64,000 nt of DNA from Amycolatopsis anabasis (GCF_009765355.1 NZ_VTHK01000017.1:1-64000), one strand, 5' to 3'; counted from the stretch's first letter, positions 8,227 to 16,518 are shown. Notes: generated from the letters alone by a model not told the origin. Made by a program: numbers and translations.

Positions 8227-8994
8227 TCACGCCGCCTCCTCCTGAGTGAGCGCGCCGGTCATCGCGGCGACGAGGTCTTCGAGCTGGGTGCCTTCCGCGT
8301 CGAACCGGGCGACCCGCTTGCCGAGGCGCAGTACCTCGACCCGGTCCGACACCGAGAGCACCTCGGGCATGTTGTGGCTGATCAGCACGACCGCGATCCC
8401 CTGGTCGCGGACCTTCTTGATCACGTCGAGCACGCGTTCGCGCTGGACCACGCCGAGCGCCGCGGTCGGCTCGTCCATGAACACGACCTTGCTGGCCCAC
8501 ACCACCGAGCGGGCCACCGCGACGCTCTGCCGCTGCCCGCCGGACAGCGAGCCGATCGGCACGTCGGTGCTCTGCAGCGTGACGCCGAGGCGCTGGAACT
8601 CCCGCACGGCCTGGCGCCGCATCTCGGCCTTGTCCAGCATGCCGAGCTTGCCGAGGATCCCCTTGCGGTGGATCTCCCGGCCGAGGAACAGGTTCGCCGC
8701 CGGATCGAGTTCCGGGGCCACCGCGAGGTCCTGGTACACGGTCTCGATGCCCAGGCGGCGGGCGGTGGTCGGCGAGTCCAGGGTGATCTCCTTGCCGTCG
8801 AGCAGGATCCGCCCCGAATCGGGCTGTTCCGCGCCGGACAGGCATTTGATCAGCGTCGACTTCCCGGCGCCGTTGTCGCCGATCAGCGCGGTGACCTCCC
8901 CGGCGCGCGCGGTGAACGAGGCGCCGCGCAGCGCCTCCACCGAGCCGTAGTGCTTCACCAGGTTCTGGGCGTCCAGCAGGATCTCGTCGGTCAT
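8227..8994 (-). CDS. Sugar ABC transporter ATP-binding protein (FrcA type)
   Basis: 255 residues, a single nucleotide-binding domain rather than the double domain of RbsA. Walker A GDNGAGKST, Q-loop in VYQDLAV, signature LSGGQRQSVAVAR, Walker B VVFMDEPTAALG and switch His in LISHN are all intact. The GDNGAGKS variant is typical of FrcA-like ATPases. Its start overlaps the ManA-like gene stop by 4 bp (ATGA). It energises the permease at 7169-8224. Confidence 0.93.
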   Translation of the reverse strand: MTDEILLDAQNLVKHYGSVEALRGASFTARAGEVTALIGDNGAGKSTLIKCLSGAEQPDSGRILLDGKEITLDSPTTARRLGIETVYQDLAVAPELDPAANLFLGREIHRKGILGKLGMLDKAEMRRQAVREFQRLGVTLQSTDVPIGSLSGGQRQSVAVARSVVWASKVVFMDEPTAALGVVQRERVLDVIKKVRDQGIAVVLISHNMPEVLSVSDRVEVLRLGKRVARFDAEGTQLEDLVAAMTGALTQEEAA

Positions 8995-10028
8995 CGGTCC
9001 CCCTTCGGCGCGGGCGGGCGGCAGCGGATGAGCGTCAGCTCACCCTCCACAGTGGATTCCCCGGCGGCGTGCGGGACGACGAACGTGTCGCCCTTGACCA
9101 GCGCGTGGTCGCCGCCGTGCTCGGTGCGCAGCGTGCCGGAACCGCCCAGCACGACCAGCACCGCGAAGGACGGGTCCAGCGACAGCGCGGGCGAGGGGCG
9201 CACCTGCTCGGCCCGGAAGAACGCCGCCGCGTCGTCCACCAGAAGGTCCACAGTGGACCCAGTCAGGTTCGCGGTGCGCTTGACGATGGTGTTCAGCCGG
9301 TCTTCGTCCCAGCCGGTGCGGTCGAGCGCCTCGATCGCGGTCTCGAACCCGAGGCCGAGGTGCGCCTTCTCCGGGGCGGCCAGGAAGTCCCGCCACTCCA
9401 GGGTGAGCGAGAAGTCGGTCGGCTGCTGCAGTTCGACGACGAAGACGCCTTCGCCGATCGCGTGCGGCAGGCCCGCCGGGATGTAGACCGTGTCACCGGG
9501 GCTGACCGGGATGCTGTTCAGCGCGGACAGCATCGTCGGCGCGTCCTGCTCGCGCGCCCATTCGTTGATGGTCTCCGCGCTGTGCGACTCCCGGAAACCC
9601 GGGTAGACGCGCGGATCGTCGCCGTAGGTGCCGACCACGATCCACGCCTCGGTCTTGCCGAAATGCGAGTCGAAGTGGCGCCGGGCGAACGCGTCGTCCG
9701 GGTGGAAGTGCACCGGGAGCCGTTGCCCCGCGTCGAGCAACTTCACCAGCAGCGCGGTCGAATCGGCGAAGGCGGACACGTGGTCGTCGCCCAGCCATCC
9801 CTTCGGATCGGCGCGCACCGCGTCTCGCAGCCAGCGGCCGTCGGGCAGCCGGGTCAGGCCGTTCTCCGCCTGGCCGAACATCGTGGTGGTGGAACCGACC
9901 CAGTCCTCCGGCCCGAACCTGGTGTCGGCGCCGGAAGCTCCGCGCAGCGCGGCGATCGCGTCGCCACCGCGGTAGAACTGCGGCGGCTGGTTCGCCGGCA
10001 GCTTGATCGGGCCGCGGAACAGGTTCAC
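8991..10028 (-). CDS. Class I mannose-6-phosphate isomerase-like cupin protein
   Basis: 345 residues, a zinc-dependent type I phosphomannose isomerase fold. The metal-binding cupin region contains LPVHFHPDD (His-x-His), a Glu in KTEAWIVV, and the later VYIPAGLPHAIGEGVFVVELQQPTD. These enzymes interconvert mannose-6-phosphate and fructose-6-phosphate, or act on related sugars. The GTG start overlaps the lacI stop by 4 bp (GTGA) and its own stop overlaps the ATPase start. Linkage to a GH92 mannosidase and a sugar importer supports a role in mannose use. The true substrate could be another sugar phosphate. Confidence 0.85.
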   Translation of the reverse strand: MNLFRGPIKLPANQPPQFYRGGDAIAALRGASGADTRFGPEDWVGSTTTMFGQAENGLTRLPDGRWLRDAVRADPKGWLGDDHVSAFADSTALLVKLLDAGQRLPVHFHPDDAFARRHFDSHFGKTEAWIVVGTYGDDPRVYPGFRESHSAETINEWAREQDAPTMLSALNSIPVSPGDTVYIPAGLPHAIGEGVFVVELQQPTDFSLTLEWRDFLAAPEKAHLGLGFETAIEALDRTGWDEDRLNTIVKRTANLTGSTVDLLVDDAAAFFRAEQVRPSPALSLDPSFAVLVVLGGSGTLRTEHGGDHALVKGDTFVVPHAAGESTVEGELTLIRCRPPAPKGDR

Positions 10029-11029
10029 GGGCGCACCTCGCCGGAACCACGCGCTACAAGATGCACAGGAAGAACTACCTTTCTCGGGGCGGATTGGTCG
10101 CCCTGGAGACGGGCGAACAGCAACTCGGCGGCCGCTTCACCGAGCGCGCTCACGTTGTGGGCGATCACGGTGACCGGCGGGTCGAGGATGTCGGCGAGTT
10201 CGAAGTCGTCGAAGCTGACCAGGGCCGGGCGGCCGCGCCCGGTTCCGGCCAGGGCGCGCAGCAGGTGCACGGTGACCCGGTTGTTCCCGGCGATGACTGC
10301 GGTGGCGGCCTCCGGGCCGTCGAGCAGCCGCCGCACGGAATCGGCCACGCTCTCCTCGGTGGGCGTGCGCATGATGACCAGGCGCTCGTCGTAGCGGATC
10401 CCGGCCCGCGCGCAGCCCTCGCGGAACCCGCGCAGGCGCTCGGACGCGGTGTAGATGTCCGGGCTGTCGGCGAGGAACGCGATCCGCCGGTGGCCGTGCG
10501 CCGCGAGGTGGGTGACCGCCTCGACGGTCCCGCCGATGTTGTCCACCAGCACGGTGTCGGCCACGATGTCGCCGGCCGGGCGGTCGATGAACACCACCGG
10601 CGTGCCCGCGCGCATCTCCGGCACCAGGTAGCCGTGCTGCATCCCGGCGGGCACCACCAGGATCCCGTCGACCCGGCGGGAGCAGAACTCCAGGGCCAGT
10701 TCGCGTTCCCGTCCGGAGTCCTCGTCCGAGGAACCGGTGAGCACCTGGCGGCCGAACGAGGTGGCGATCTTCTCCACGGCCCGGGTGAGCTCGGAGTAGA
10801 ACGGGTTGCCCACGTCCTCGACGATCAGGCCGATCGTGCCGGTCGTGGAGCCGCGTCTGAGGTTGCGCGCGCCGAGGTTGCGCCGGAAGCCGAGTTGCTC
10901 GATCGCCGCCATCACGCGCTCGGCGGTGTCCGGGTGCACCGCGGGTTCGTCGTTCACCACCCGCGAGACCGTTTTGATGCTCACGCCCGCGAGCCGGGCC
11001 ACGTCGCTCATCGTGGCGCGGCGGCTCAT
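10025..11029 (-). CDS. LacI-family transcriptional regulator
   Basis: 334 residues from the ATG at 11029. An N-terminal LacI helix-turn-helix (MSDVARLAGVSIKTVSRVVN, about residues 7-26) is followed by a periplasmic-binding-protein-like sensor domain (GLIVEDVGNPFYSEL, VVFIDRPAGD, ALVSFDDFELADIL). An alternative ATG at 11089 would put the 12-bp palindrome 11076-11087 inside the gene; starting at 11029 leaves it in the promoter as a self-operator and gives the usual family length. Neither start has a strong ribosome-binding site. A matching operator lies before the divergent GH92 gene, so it probably represses both the importer operon and the mannosidase until a sugar binds. Confidence 0.9.
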   Translation of the reverse strand: MSRRATMSDVARLAGVSIKTVSRVVNDEPAVHPDTAERVMAAIEQLGFRRNLGARNLRRGSTTGTIGLIVEDVGNPFYSELTRAVEKIATSFGRQVLTGSSDEDSGRERELALEFCSRRVDGILVVPAGMQHGYLVPEMRAGTPVVFIDRPAGDIVADTVLVDNIGGTVEAVTHLAAHGHRRIAFLADSPDIYTASERLRGFREGCARAGIRYDERLVIMRTPTEESVADSVRRLLDGPEAATAVIAGNNRVTVHLLRALAGTGRGRPALVSFDDFELADILDPPVTVIAHNVSALGEAAAELLFARLQGDQSAPRKVVLPVHLVARGSGEVRP

Positions 11030-11075
11030 CGTCCTGGTACTGGCGGCCTTGGGAGCACCTCCCGGGCCGTCTGGC

Positions 11076-11087
11076 GACAACGTTGTC
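11076..11087. promoter_or_regulatory. Predicted LacI operator upstream of lacI operon
   Basis: Perfect palindrome GACAACGTTGTC, the size and form of LacI-family operators with a central CG. It lies 47 bp before the chosen lacI start, so the operon would be self-regulated. A second site with the same half-sites is at 11291-11302. Confidence 0.7.
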
Positions 11088-11128
11088 ATAGTGGCGCAGA
11101 TTGCACACCACGGGCCGACCGCTGTCAA

Positions 11129-11180
11129 GGGGTCGTGAGTGACGCGGCCGGTTCTAACCGGTCCGAACACTCACGACCCC
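11129..11180. repeat. Dispersed palindromic intergenic repeat, copy 1
   Basis: Outer arms GGGGTCGTGAGTG (11129-11141) and CACTCACGACCCC (11168-11180) enclose an inner palindrome CCGGTTCTAACCGG (11148-11161). The same element, with slight changes, recurs at 48668-48719. It can form a long cruciform or hairpin and lies between divergent genes, so it is not simply a terminator here. Confidence 0.8.
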
Positions 11181-11290
11181 CGTCGGTAGGTGGGCGTTGC
11201 TACTCGGTTGTCCGCTTTCGGACAGGCTGGTCGCCTTCCCTTGACGTCCCCTGTCGCGGGTGCGCAAGGTGACCCGGCAAGGGTGTGCGC

Positions 11291-11302
11291 GACAAGGTTG
11301 TC
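11291..11302. promoter_or_regulatory. Predicted LacI operator upstream of GH92 gene
   Basis: GACAAGGTTGTC has the same GACAA/TTGTC half-sites as 11076-11087 with a changed centre. It lies 58 bp before the mannosidase start, where a repressor would block transcription. Confidence 0.65.
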
Positions 11303-11359
11303 AGTGATTCTCTCCCCGGCGGCCGGTGCGCGCGTGGATCGGTAGCGAAAGGCGAGAGG

Positions 11360-13774
11360 GTGCGCGCTCGACAATGGATCGCCACGCTGGCCGCGACGGC
11401 GGCGGCGACTTCGGTTCTGGTGCCCGCGGCGGCCTCCGCCGCGCCCCGGCCCGGTGACGTTCTCGATTCGGTCAACACGTTCATCGGCACCAAGAAGGAC
11501 GGCAACACGTTCCCCGGCGCGTCCGCGCCGTTCGGGATGACCCAGGTCAGTCCGATCGGCTCGCACTACGCCGGTTACCGGTACGACGACCCGGCGATCC
11601 GCGGTTTCGGGCACTTCTTCCTGTCCGGCGCGGGATGCTGGGAACAGGGCGGGCTGGTGTCCACCCTGCCGACGACCGGTTCGGTCGCGACCGGCGGCGA
11701 CTTCGACACCACGAAACCCGCGACCTTCGACCACAAGCGCTACGGCTCGGCGTACACGCACGACGGCGAGGTCGGCAAACCCGGCTACTACAAGGTCCGC
11801 CTGACCGGGTACGGCGGCATCGACGCGGAGACCACGGCGTCCACCCGGACCGGCGTCGAGCGCTACACGTTCACCAAACCCGGTCCGGTCAACGTGTTCG
11901 TGAACACCGGACAGGCCAACGACAAGGAACCGGTCACCGCGAGCAGCGTCCGGGTGGTGGACGACCGGACCGTGGAGGGCACCGTCGAATCGCAGGCGTT
12001 CTGCGGCGGAAAGCCCTACACCACGCATTTCGTGACGAAGTTCGACCGGCCGTTCAGCTCGTTCGGCACCTGGTCGCCGACCGGCGGCGCCCCCGGCAGC
12101 CGGGAATCCGCGGGCGGCGCCGGGCTGCGCGGTGCGTGGCTGACCTTCGATCCGGGCGCCGCGCGCCAGGTCACCGCGACGACCGCGATCTCCCACGTGG
12201 ACGCCGAGGGCGCCCGCCGCAACCTGCTCTTCGAAGGCTGGGGCGGCCTGCGCTCGTTCGACCAGGCCCGCGCCGCCGTCCAGCGCACCTGGCGCCAGGA
12301 GTTGTCCACTGTGGACATCGCCGGCGGGAGCACGGACGACCGCACGGTGTTCTACACCTCGCTCTACCACGCGCTGCTGCAACCGCTGACCGGCAACGAC
12401 GCCGACGGCCGTTACCGCGGTTTCGACAACCAGGTGCACCGGGCGGTGGGGTGGACGTACTACGAGTTCTTCTCGCTGTGGGACACCTACCGCACGCAGA
12501 ACCAGCTGCTCGCGCTGCTGCGGCCGGGGCGGGCGCGGGACGTCGCGAAGTCGGTGCTGGCGATCCACGAGCAGGGCGGCTGGCTGCCGCGCTGGGCCTA
12601 TGCCAACCAGGAGACCAATACGATGACCGGGGACCCGGTCACCCCGTTCCTGGTCGACCTGTGGCGGTTCGGCGCGCTGCGCGGGCTGGAGGACCAGGCC
12701 TACCGGGCGTTGAAGCAGAACGCCGATCTGGTGCCGCCCGCGAGTTCACCGTTCGAGGGCCGATCGGGGAATCCGAGTTACCAGGCCAACGGCTGGGTGC
12801 AGTACGACCCGAACTTCCCGAAGAAGGGCCAGGACGTCGACCCGCACCACGGCGCCTCGGCGACCCTGGAATACGCGCTCGGCGACTGCTCGCTTTCGGT
12901 GCTGGCCGCCGCGCTGGGTCGCTCCGGGGACGCGCGGGCCCTTGCCGAGCGCGGGCGGAACTACCAGAAGCTCTGGGACGCAAGCGTTTCCGACCGCGGG
13001 TTCACCGGTTTCCCGCGCCCGAAGGTGCCCGGTGGCGAATGGTTCAGCCCGCCGAACAAGCCGTACACCCCGCAGGGGCAGGACGGTTTCCACGAGGGCA
13101 CCGCGTGGCAGTACCAGTGGCTGGCGCAGCAGGACGTGCCGGGCCTGGTGCGGCGGATGGGCGGCCCGGCCCAGACCGGTAAGCGGCTGGACGACTTCTT
13201 CGCGTATCCGGATCTTCTGGTTGATCCGGTGAAAACCGTGCGGGAGAAGTGGGTCATCGGTCCGTACGACTACTACAACCAGTTCCGGTACAACCCGAAC
13301 AACGAGCCGGACCTGCACGCGCCGTGGATGTACGCGCTCACCGGCCAGCCGGCCAAGACCTCGGCCGTGGTCCGCGCCGCGCACCACCTGTTCACCAACG
13401 CCCCGGACGGGGTGACCGGGAACGACGACCTCGGCACCATGTCGGCGTGGTACGTGTTCAGCGCGCTGGGCATGTACCCGGCGGTCCCGGGAACCGGCCA
13501 GTTCGTGCTGAACGCGCCGCGGTTCACCAAGGCCGTGCTGCACCTGGAAAACCACCGGGACGTGGTGCTCGAAGCTTCCGGCGCGCAGGGCACGAAGATC
13601 CAGTACGTGCGGGATCTGCGGGTGAACGGGATTTCCAGCGACCGCGCGTATGTCGGCCTCGAACAACTCACCCGCGGCGCCACCCTGCGCTACGGCCTGA
13701 CCGAGGACGCCGCGCAAACCACCTGGGCCACCGGCCCGAACGGCGCCCCGCCTTCCCCCTGCGCGACCCCCTGA
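11360..13774 (+). CDS. Secreted GH92 family alpha-mannosidase
   Basis: 804 residues. The GTG at 11360 is chosen because a GAAAGG ribosome-binding site precedes it and the product then begins with a signal peptide (RARQWIATLAATAAATSVLV, cleaved near ASA-AP). GH92 hallmarks follow: NTFIGTKKDGNTFPGASAPFGM at the N-terminus, the central YYEFFSLWDTYRTQ, HEGTAWQYQW near residues 578-587 with the probable acid Glu579, and GNDDLGTMSAWYVFSALGMYP from about residue 687 with the metal/base Asp pair. GH92 enzymes are calcium-dependent exo-alpha-mannosidases that trim mannans and N-glycans. The predicted LacI operator ties it to the importer operon. Confidence 0.93.
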   Translation: MRARQWIATLAATAAATSVLVPAAASAAPRPGDVLDSVNTFIGTKKDGNTFPGASAPFGMTQVSPIGSHYAGYRYDDPAIRGFGHFFLSGAGCWEQGGLVSTLPTTGSVATGGDFDTTKPATFDHKRYGSAYTHDGEVGKPGYYKVRLTGYGGIDAETTASTRTGVERYTFTKPGPVNVFVNTGQANDKEPVTASSVRVVDDRTVEGTVESQAFCGGKPYTTHFVTKFDRPFSSFGTWSPTGGAPGSRESAGGAGLRGAWLTFDPGAARQVTATTAISHVDAEGARRNLLFEGWGGLRSFDQARAAVQRTWRQELSTVDIAGGSTDDRTVFYTSLYHALLQPLTGNDADGRYRGFDNQVHRAVGWTYYEFFSLWDTYRTQNQLLALLRPGRARDVAKSVLAIHEQGGWLPRWAYANQETNTMTGDPVTPFLVDLWRFGALRGLEDQAYRALKQNADLVPPASSPFEGRSGNPSYQANGWVQYDPNFPKKGQDVDPHHGASATLEYALGDCSLSVLAAALGRSGDARALAERGRNYQKLWDASVSDRGFTGFPRPKVPGGEWFSPPNKPYTPQGQDGFHEGTAWQYQWLAQQDVPGLVRRMGGPAQTGKRLDDFFAYPDLLVDPVKTVREKWVIGPYDYYNQFRYNPNNEPDLHAPWMYALTGQPAKTSAVVRAAHHLFTNAPDGVTGNDDLGTMSAWYVFSALGMYPAVPGTGQFVLNAPRFTKAVLHLENHRDVVLEASGAQGTKIQYVRDLRVNGISSDRAYVGLEQLTRGATLRYGLTEDAAQTTWATGPNGAPPSPCATP

Positions 13775-13776
13775 CC

Positions 13777-13820
13777 GTCCGGATTCCCGGGGCGCCCGCC
13801 CTCGCCCCGGGAATCCGGAC
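13777..13820. terminator. Hairpin terminator after GH92 gene
   Basis: Perfect 18-bp stem (13777-13794 with 13803-13820) with an 8-base loop, starting 2 bases after the GH92 stop codon. There is no T-tract. Confidence 0.8.
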
Positions 13821-13823
13821 GCC

Positions 13824-14033
13824 CGAGTTCCACGTTCGCGCACGCGAGTTGCACATTCAGGTAAGCGAGTTGAACACTCGGGCACGCGAGTTGAACACTC
13901 GGGTCATTGAGTTCGGCGTTTCGTGCGCGGGCTTGACTTCAGCCCTTGGCCCGAACGTGCGACTCGCTTACCTGGATGGGTAGTTCGCGTGCCCGAACGT
14001 GCAACTCGCTTGCCGGAGCGTGCAACTCGGGCT
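13824..14033. repeat. Phased 21-bp repeat array with inverted halves
   Basis: Ten consecutive 21-bp units. Units starting at 13824, 13845, 13866, 13887 and 13908 carry CGAGTTG(C/A)ACA-type cores on the plus strand. Units from 13950, 13971, 13992 and 14013 carry the reverse complement (GTGCAACTCG). The unit at 13929 is the turn-around and contains GGGCT-N7-AGCCC. The whole array stays in register. It lies between convergent genes and ends over the stop of the LAXTG gene. It has no unique spacers, so it is not a CRISPR array. Confidence 0.85.
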
Positions 14034-14748
14034 AGCGAGCCGCACGGCGGCGGGAGGCGGTGTAGAGGACGGTGCCCGCGCTGAGGAGGGCGAGGGCGGC
14101 CAGCGTGGGGAGTTCGGCGTCGAAGCCGGTGTGGGCGAGGGATTCGGTGGCCGGCGGGCCGAGAGCCGGGATGGTGGTGGCGGCCAGGGCGGCTGGCTGG
14201 ATCGCCGGGGGCGGTGCCATGGGGTGTGGTGCGGTCGGCGGTTGTCCGGGGGGAACTTGGCCGGGTTCGGTGGCGCCCGGTGGGTTTTCGACGGGCGGCG
14301 GGGTCGCGGTGCCCGGTTCGCAGGCGGTGTGCGCGGGATTGCCGCGGCCGACGCCGTGGTTCCGGTCGCATTCGTAGCCCGCGTCGGGGTCCGAGCCGCC
14401 GGGCAACTGGCCGGACGGGCTCTTGTTGTCGGCCTTGCCGACGCATCCGGCGCACGGTTTGCCCGCGGCCTTGCCGCCGCCGTTGCCGTTGGCCGACGGG
14501 GAGCCGTCGCGAGTCGAGTCGTACGGGCCGTGCGTGTTGGCACCGTGGCCGGAGAAGTCCGCAGTGGACGGTGGTTGCGGGCTGCCGGTGTCCGGGCCGG
14601 ACTTCTTCGTCGGTTTCGCCGGGGCGCCGTGCTCACCGCCGTGCCCGTTCCCCGGATCCGCGGTGGCGGGGACGGCACCGAGCGCGAGCACCAGGGCGGC
14701 GGCCGGGAGACCCAGCAGCAGGCGGGTGGTCTTCGATGAACGCTCCAT
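14032..14748 (-). CDS. LAXTG-anchored cell-surface protein
   Basis: 238 residues: signal peptide (RLLLGLPAAALVLALGAVPATA), a low-complexity Pro/Gly/Asn/Lys-rich ectodomain, then a C-terminal sorting signal made of LAHTG at 204-208, a hydrophobic helix and the basic tail SRRRAAR. LAXTG is the motif preferred by class E sortases in high-GC Gram-positives, which would link the Thr to peptidoglycan. Four Cys (PCAGCVG, YECDRN, TACEPG) in the ectodomain may form disulfides. No sortase gene lies within the window. The sequence around the ATG forms a small palindrome (CTCCATCATGGAG). The binding role is unknown. Confidence 0.85.
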   Translation of the reverse strand: MERSSKTTRLLLGLPAAALVLALGAVPATADPGNGHGGEHGAPAKPTKKSGPDTGSPQPPSTADFSGHGANTHGPYDSTRDGSPSANGNGGGKAAGKPCAGCVGKADNKSPSGQLPGGSDPDAGYECDRNHGVGRGNPAHTACEPGTATPPPVENPPGATEPGQVPPGQPPTAPHPMAPPPAIQPAALAATTIPALGPPATESLAHTGFDAELPTLAALALLSAGTVLYTASRRRAAR

Positions 14749-14959
14749 GATGGAGGGTCGCGCGAACTGTGTTCCGGGTTACACCGGCGCACCGAAGCCG
14801 TGCTCGGTGAGCATGATCACCAGGGCCCCGGTGTTCCGGTGACCGCCATCACGGCTCACACTGGTATCGCAACGTCCGACAGCGTGGTTGACGTAAGCGG
14901 GAGCCCCCGTTGAACCCCGTCGTCGGACGATTTTTGTGCGTGGACCTCTAGGAGGAGTC

Positions 14960-15328
14960 GTGTCCAGCAAGGCCGCTGTCTTGTTCCGCGTGGCCGCCGT
15001 CGCCGAGGCGTTTTCCTGGGCGGGTTTGCTGATCGGGATGTTCTTCAAGTACGTCGTCGAGGCCGGCGAGGGTGGCGTGCCGGTGCTCGGGATGGTGCAC
15101 GGGATCATCTTCGTGGCTTACGTGCTGGTGTCCCTCGTGGTGTTCAAGCCGCTCGGCTGGCGCCCGAAGACCCTCGTGCTGGCGCTGCTGTCCAGCATTC
15201 CTCCGCTGTTCACCTGGATCTTCGAGAAGTGGGCGCTGCGCACCGGCAAGCTGGACGGCCCGGAGCGGCTGCGCCACGGCGGCACCGGCCTGTTCGCGAG
15301 CGCCCCGCGGGAAACCGTCGCCGCCTGA
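14960..15328 (+). CDS. DUF3817 family membrane protein
   Basis: 122 residues. The GTG start at 14960 lies 4-5 bases after AGGAGG (14950-14955). Three hydrophobic helices and the signature FRVAAVAEAFSWAGLLIGM with VLGMVHGIIFVAYV identify DUF3817, small integral membrane proteins common in actinomycetes and of unknown function. It is a single-gene unit ending in a strong hairpin shared with the convergent MarR gene. The 211 bp upstream holds no recognised gene or clear promoter. Confidence 0.88.
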   Translation: MSSKAAVLFRVAAVAEAFSWAGLLIGMFFKYVVEAGEGGVPVLGMVHGIIFVAYVLVSLVVFKPLGWRPKTLVLALLSSIPPLFTWIFEKWALRTGKLDGPERLRHGGTGLFASAPRETVAA

Positions 15329-15335
15329 GAATCCC

Positions 15336-15373
15336 GCTGAAGGGGCACCGAGCGCGCTCGGTGCCCCTTCAGC
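15336..15373. terminator. Bidirectional hairpin terminator
   Basis: Perfect 38-bp palindrome (two 19-base arms, 15336-15354 and 15355-15373) between the convergent DUF3817 and MarR genes. Confidence 0.8.
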
Positions 15374-15377
15374 GCGC

Positions 15378-15878
15378 TCATTCGGTGAAGTCGCCGGTCG
15401 CCTTGCGGACCTTGGTCAGCAATTCGGTGAGCTGTTCGGTCTGCCGCTCGGTCAGCCCGGTGAGCCCGAAGTCGATCCCGGTGACCGCCTCGGTCGCCTC
15501 CTCCCGGCGCGCCCGGCCCTCGTCGGTGATTTCCACCAGGGTGGTGCGCCGGTCGGTCGGATGCGGCACCCGTTTCACCAGGCCGTCCTTCTCCAGGCGG
15601 TCCACGATGTTCGTCACGCTGGTCGGATGCAGCTGCAGGCGCTCGCCCATCACCCGCATCGGCAGGCTCGAGCGTCGCGAGAAGGTCAGCAGCACCAGCG
15701 CTTCGTAGCGGGCGAAGGTGAGCCCGTGCGGCTTCAGCGCACCGTCCACCGCGGACTGGATGATCTGCTGCACACGCATCACGCCGGTGACCGCGGCCAT
15801 GGTTCCGGAGGGCCCGATGCGCTCCTCCCACAGCTGCGCCGCGCGTGCGATCGGGTCGAACGGCAGGGGACGGCTCAT
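15378..15878 (-). CDS. MarR-family transcriptional regulator
   Basis: 166 residues. Winged-helix core: GLTFARYEALVLLTFSRRSSLPMRVMGERLQLHPTSVTNIVDRLEKDGLVKRVPHPTDRRTTLVEITDEG, holding the MarR recognition helix and the DRR wing. The C-terminal helix supports dimerisation. It is divergent from the thiamine-binding-like gene with 75 bp between. ACCAGC-N12-GCTGGT (15892-15915) around a GGGTACCC core is a possible autoregulatory site. The ligand and regulon are unknown. Confidence 0.9.
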   Translation of the reverse strand: MSRPLPFDPIARAAQLWEERIGPSGTMAAVTGVMRVQQIIQSAVDGALKPHGLTFARYEALVLLTFSRRSSLPMRVMGERLQLHPTSVTNIVDRLEKDGLVKRVPHPTDRRTTLVEITDEGRARREEATEAVTGIDFGLTGLTERQTEQLTELLTKVRKATGDFTE

Positions 15879-15891
15879 GGCGCTCGAAGTT

Positions 15892-15915
15892 ACCAGCGGG
15901 TACCCGGAAGCTGGT
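15892..15915. promoter_or_regulatory. Possible MarR operator
   Basis: Inverted repeat ACCAGC/GCTGGT around a central GGGTACCC, 14 bp upstream of the marR ATG and before the divergent gene. Position and symmetry are the only evidence. Confidence 0.35.
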
Positions 15916-15953
15916 CAGGGTAGTGCCAAATAGTGCGGAAACAAGGAGTGTCG

Positions 15954-16259
15954 ATGATCGTCGCCTTCAGCGTCAGCCCGTCCGGTGGTGACCCGGACGG
16001 CGGGGTGAGCGAGGCGGTCGCCCGGGCCGTCCGGGTGGTGCGCGAGTCGGGCCTGCCGAACTCGACCAACGCGATGTTCACCAATGTGGAGGGCTCCTGG
16101 GACGAGGTGATGGACGTCGTGAAGCGGGCCGTGTTCGCGGCCGGGGAGGACTCGGCCCGGGTCGGCCTGGTGCTCAAGGCCGATATCCGGCCCGGTTACG
16201 ACCGCGGTCAGCTCGAAGCCAAGGTCGAACGCCTGGAGAAGCGCCTGGAAGTCGAATAA
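15954..16259 (+). CDS. MTH1187-family thiamine-binding-like protein
   Basis: 101 residues from ATG 15954, 5 bases after AAGGAG (15943-15948). The start MIVAFSVSPSG, the middle GLPNSTNAMFTNVEGSWDEVMDVVKRA and VGLVLKADIRPG match the MTH1187/YkoF-like (PF01910) fold, small ferredoxin-like proteins that bind thiamine or related pyrimidines. The C-terminus is a charged helix. It is divergent from marR, which may regulate it. Its 3' end overlaps a convergent small ORF by 52 bp. Confidence 0.88.
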   Translation: MIVAFSVSPSGGDPDGGVSEAVARAVRVVRESGLPNSTNAMFTNVEGSWDEVMDVVKRAVFAAGEDSARVGLVLKADIRPGYDRGQLEAKVERLEKRLEVE

Positions 16260-16432
16260 CGCCGCGCCGGGTCGGCTGGCCTGGCGGACCGGAGGTCGGC
16301 GCGCACGCGGGCGGCGTCCCGGTCCTCGATGTCCGGACCGCCGAGCGGGCCGGGCCGCTGACGCGCGTGGTTGCGCTGGAGGCCGTAGACGGTCAGGCCC
16401 AGGACGATCAGTGCGAAGAGTGCTGGCGTCAT
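16208..16432 (-). CDS. Small single-helix membrane protein (tentative)
   Basis: 74 residues: one hydrophobic helix at the N-terminus (MTPALFALIVLGLTVYGL) then a basic/acidic tail with PLGGPDIEDRDAARVRADLRSA. It is divergent from the GlxA-type regulator by 86 bp and overlaps the 3' end of the preceding plus-strand gene by 52 bp. The membrane anchor followed by a patterned charged tail looks protein-like, but the overlap and small size keep it tentative. Function unknown. Confidence 0.5.
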   Translation of the reverse strand: MTPALFALIVLGLTVYGLQRNHARQRPGPLGGPDIEDRDAARVRADLRSARPADPARRYSTSRRFSRRSTLASS

Positions 16433-16518
16433 GGCATGAATTTTGCGCTCCACTACATTCCGCCAACAGTGGCAGTTCTGACCTTGTGCCACAAAATCCT
16501 GCCAAGTACGCTCGCGGC

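Noticed and set aside
6206..8245. 679-residue plus-strand frame across the importer genes
   Set aside because: Shadow of the ABC transporter operon with no recognised motif.
13824..14033. CRISPR array
   Set aside because: Repeats are contiguous with no unique spacers and invert in the middle; no cas gene is near.
16471..16492. TGGC-N14-GCCA as a firm GlxA operator
   Set aside because: Short arms and long spacer are expected by chance at this GC level; kept only as a note in the gene entry.
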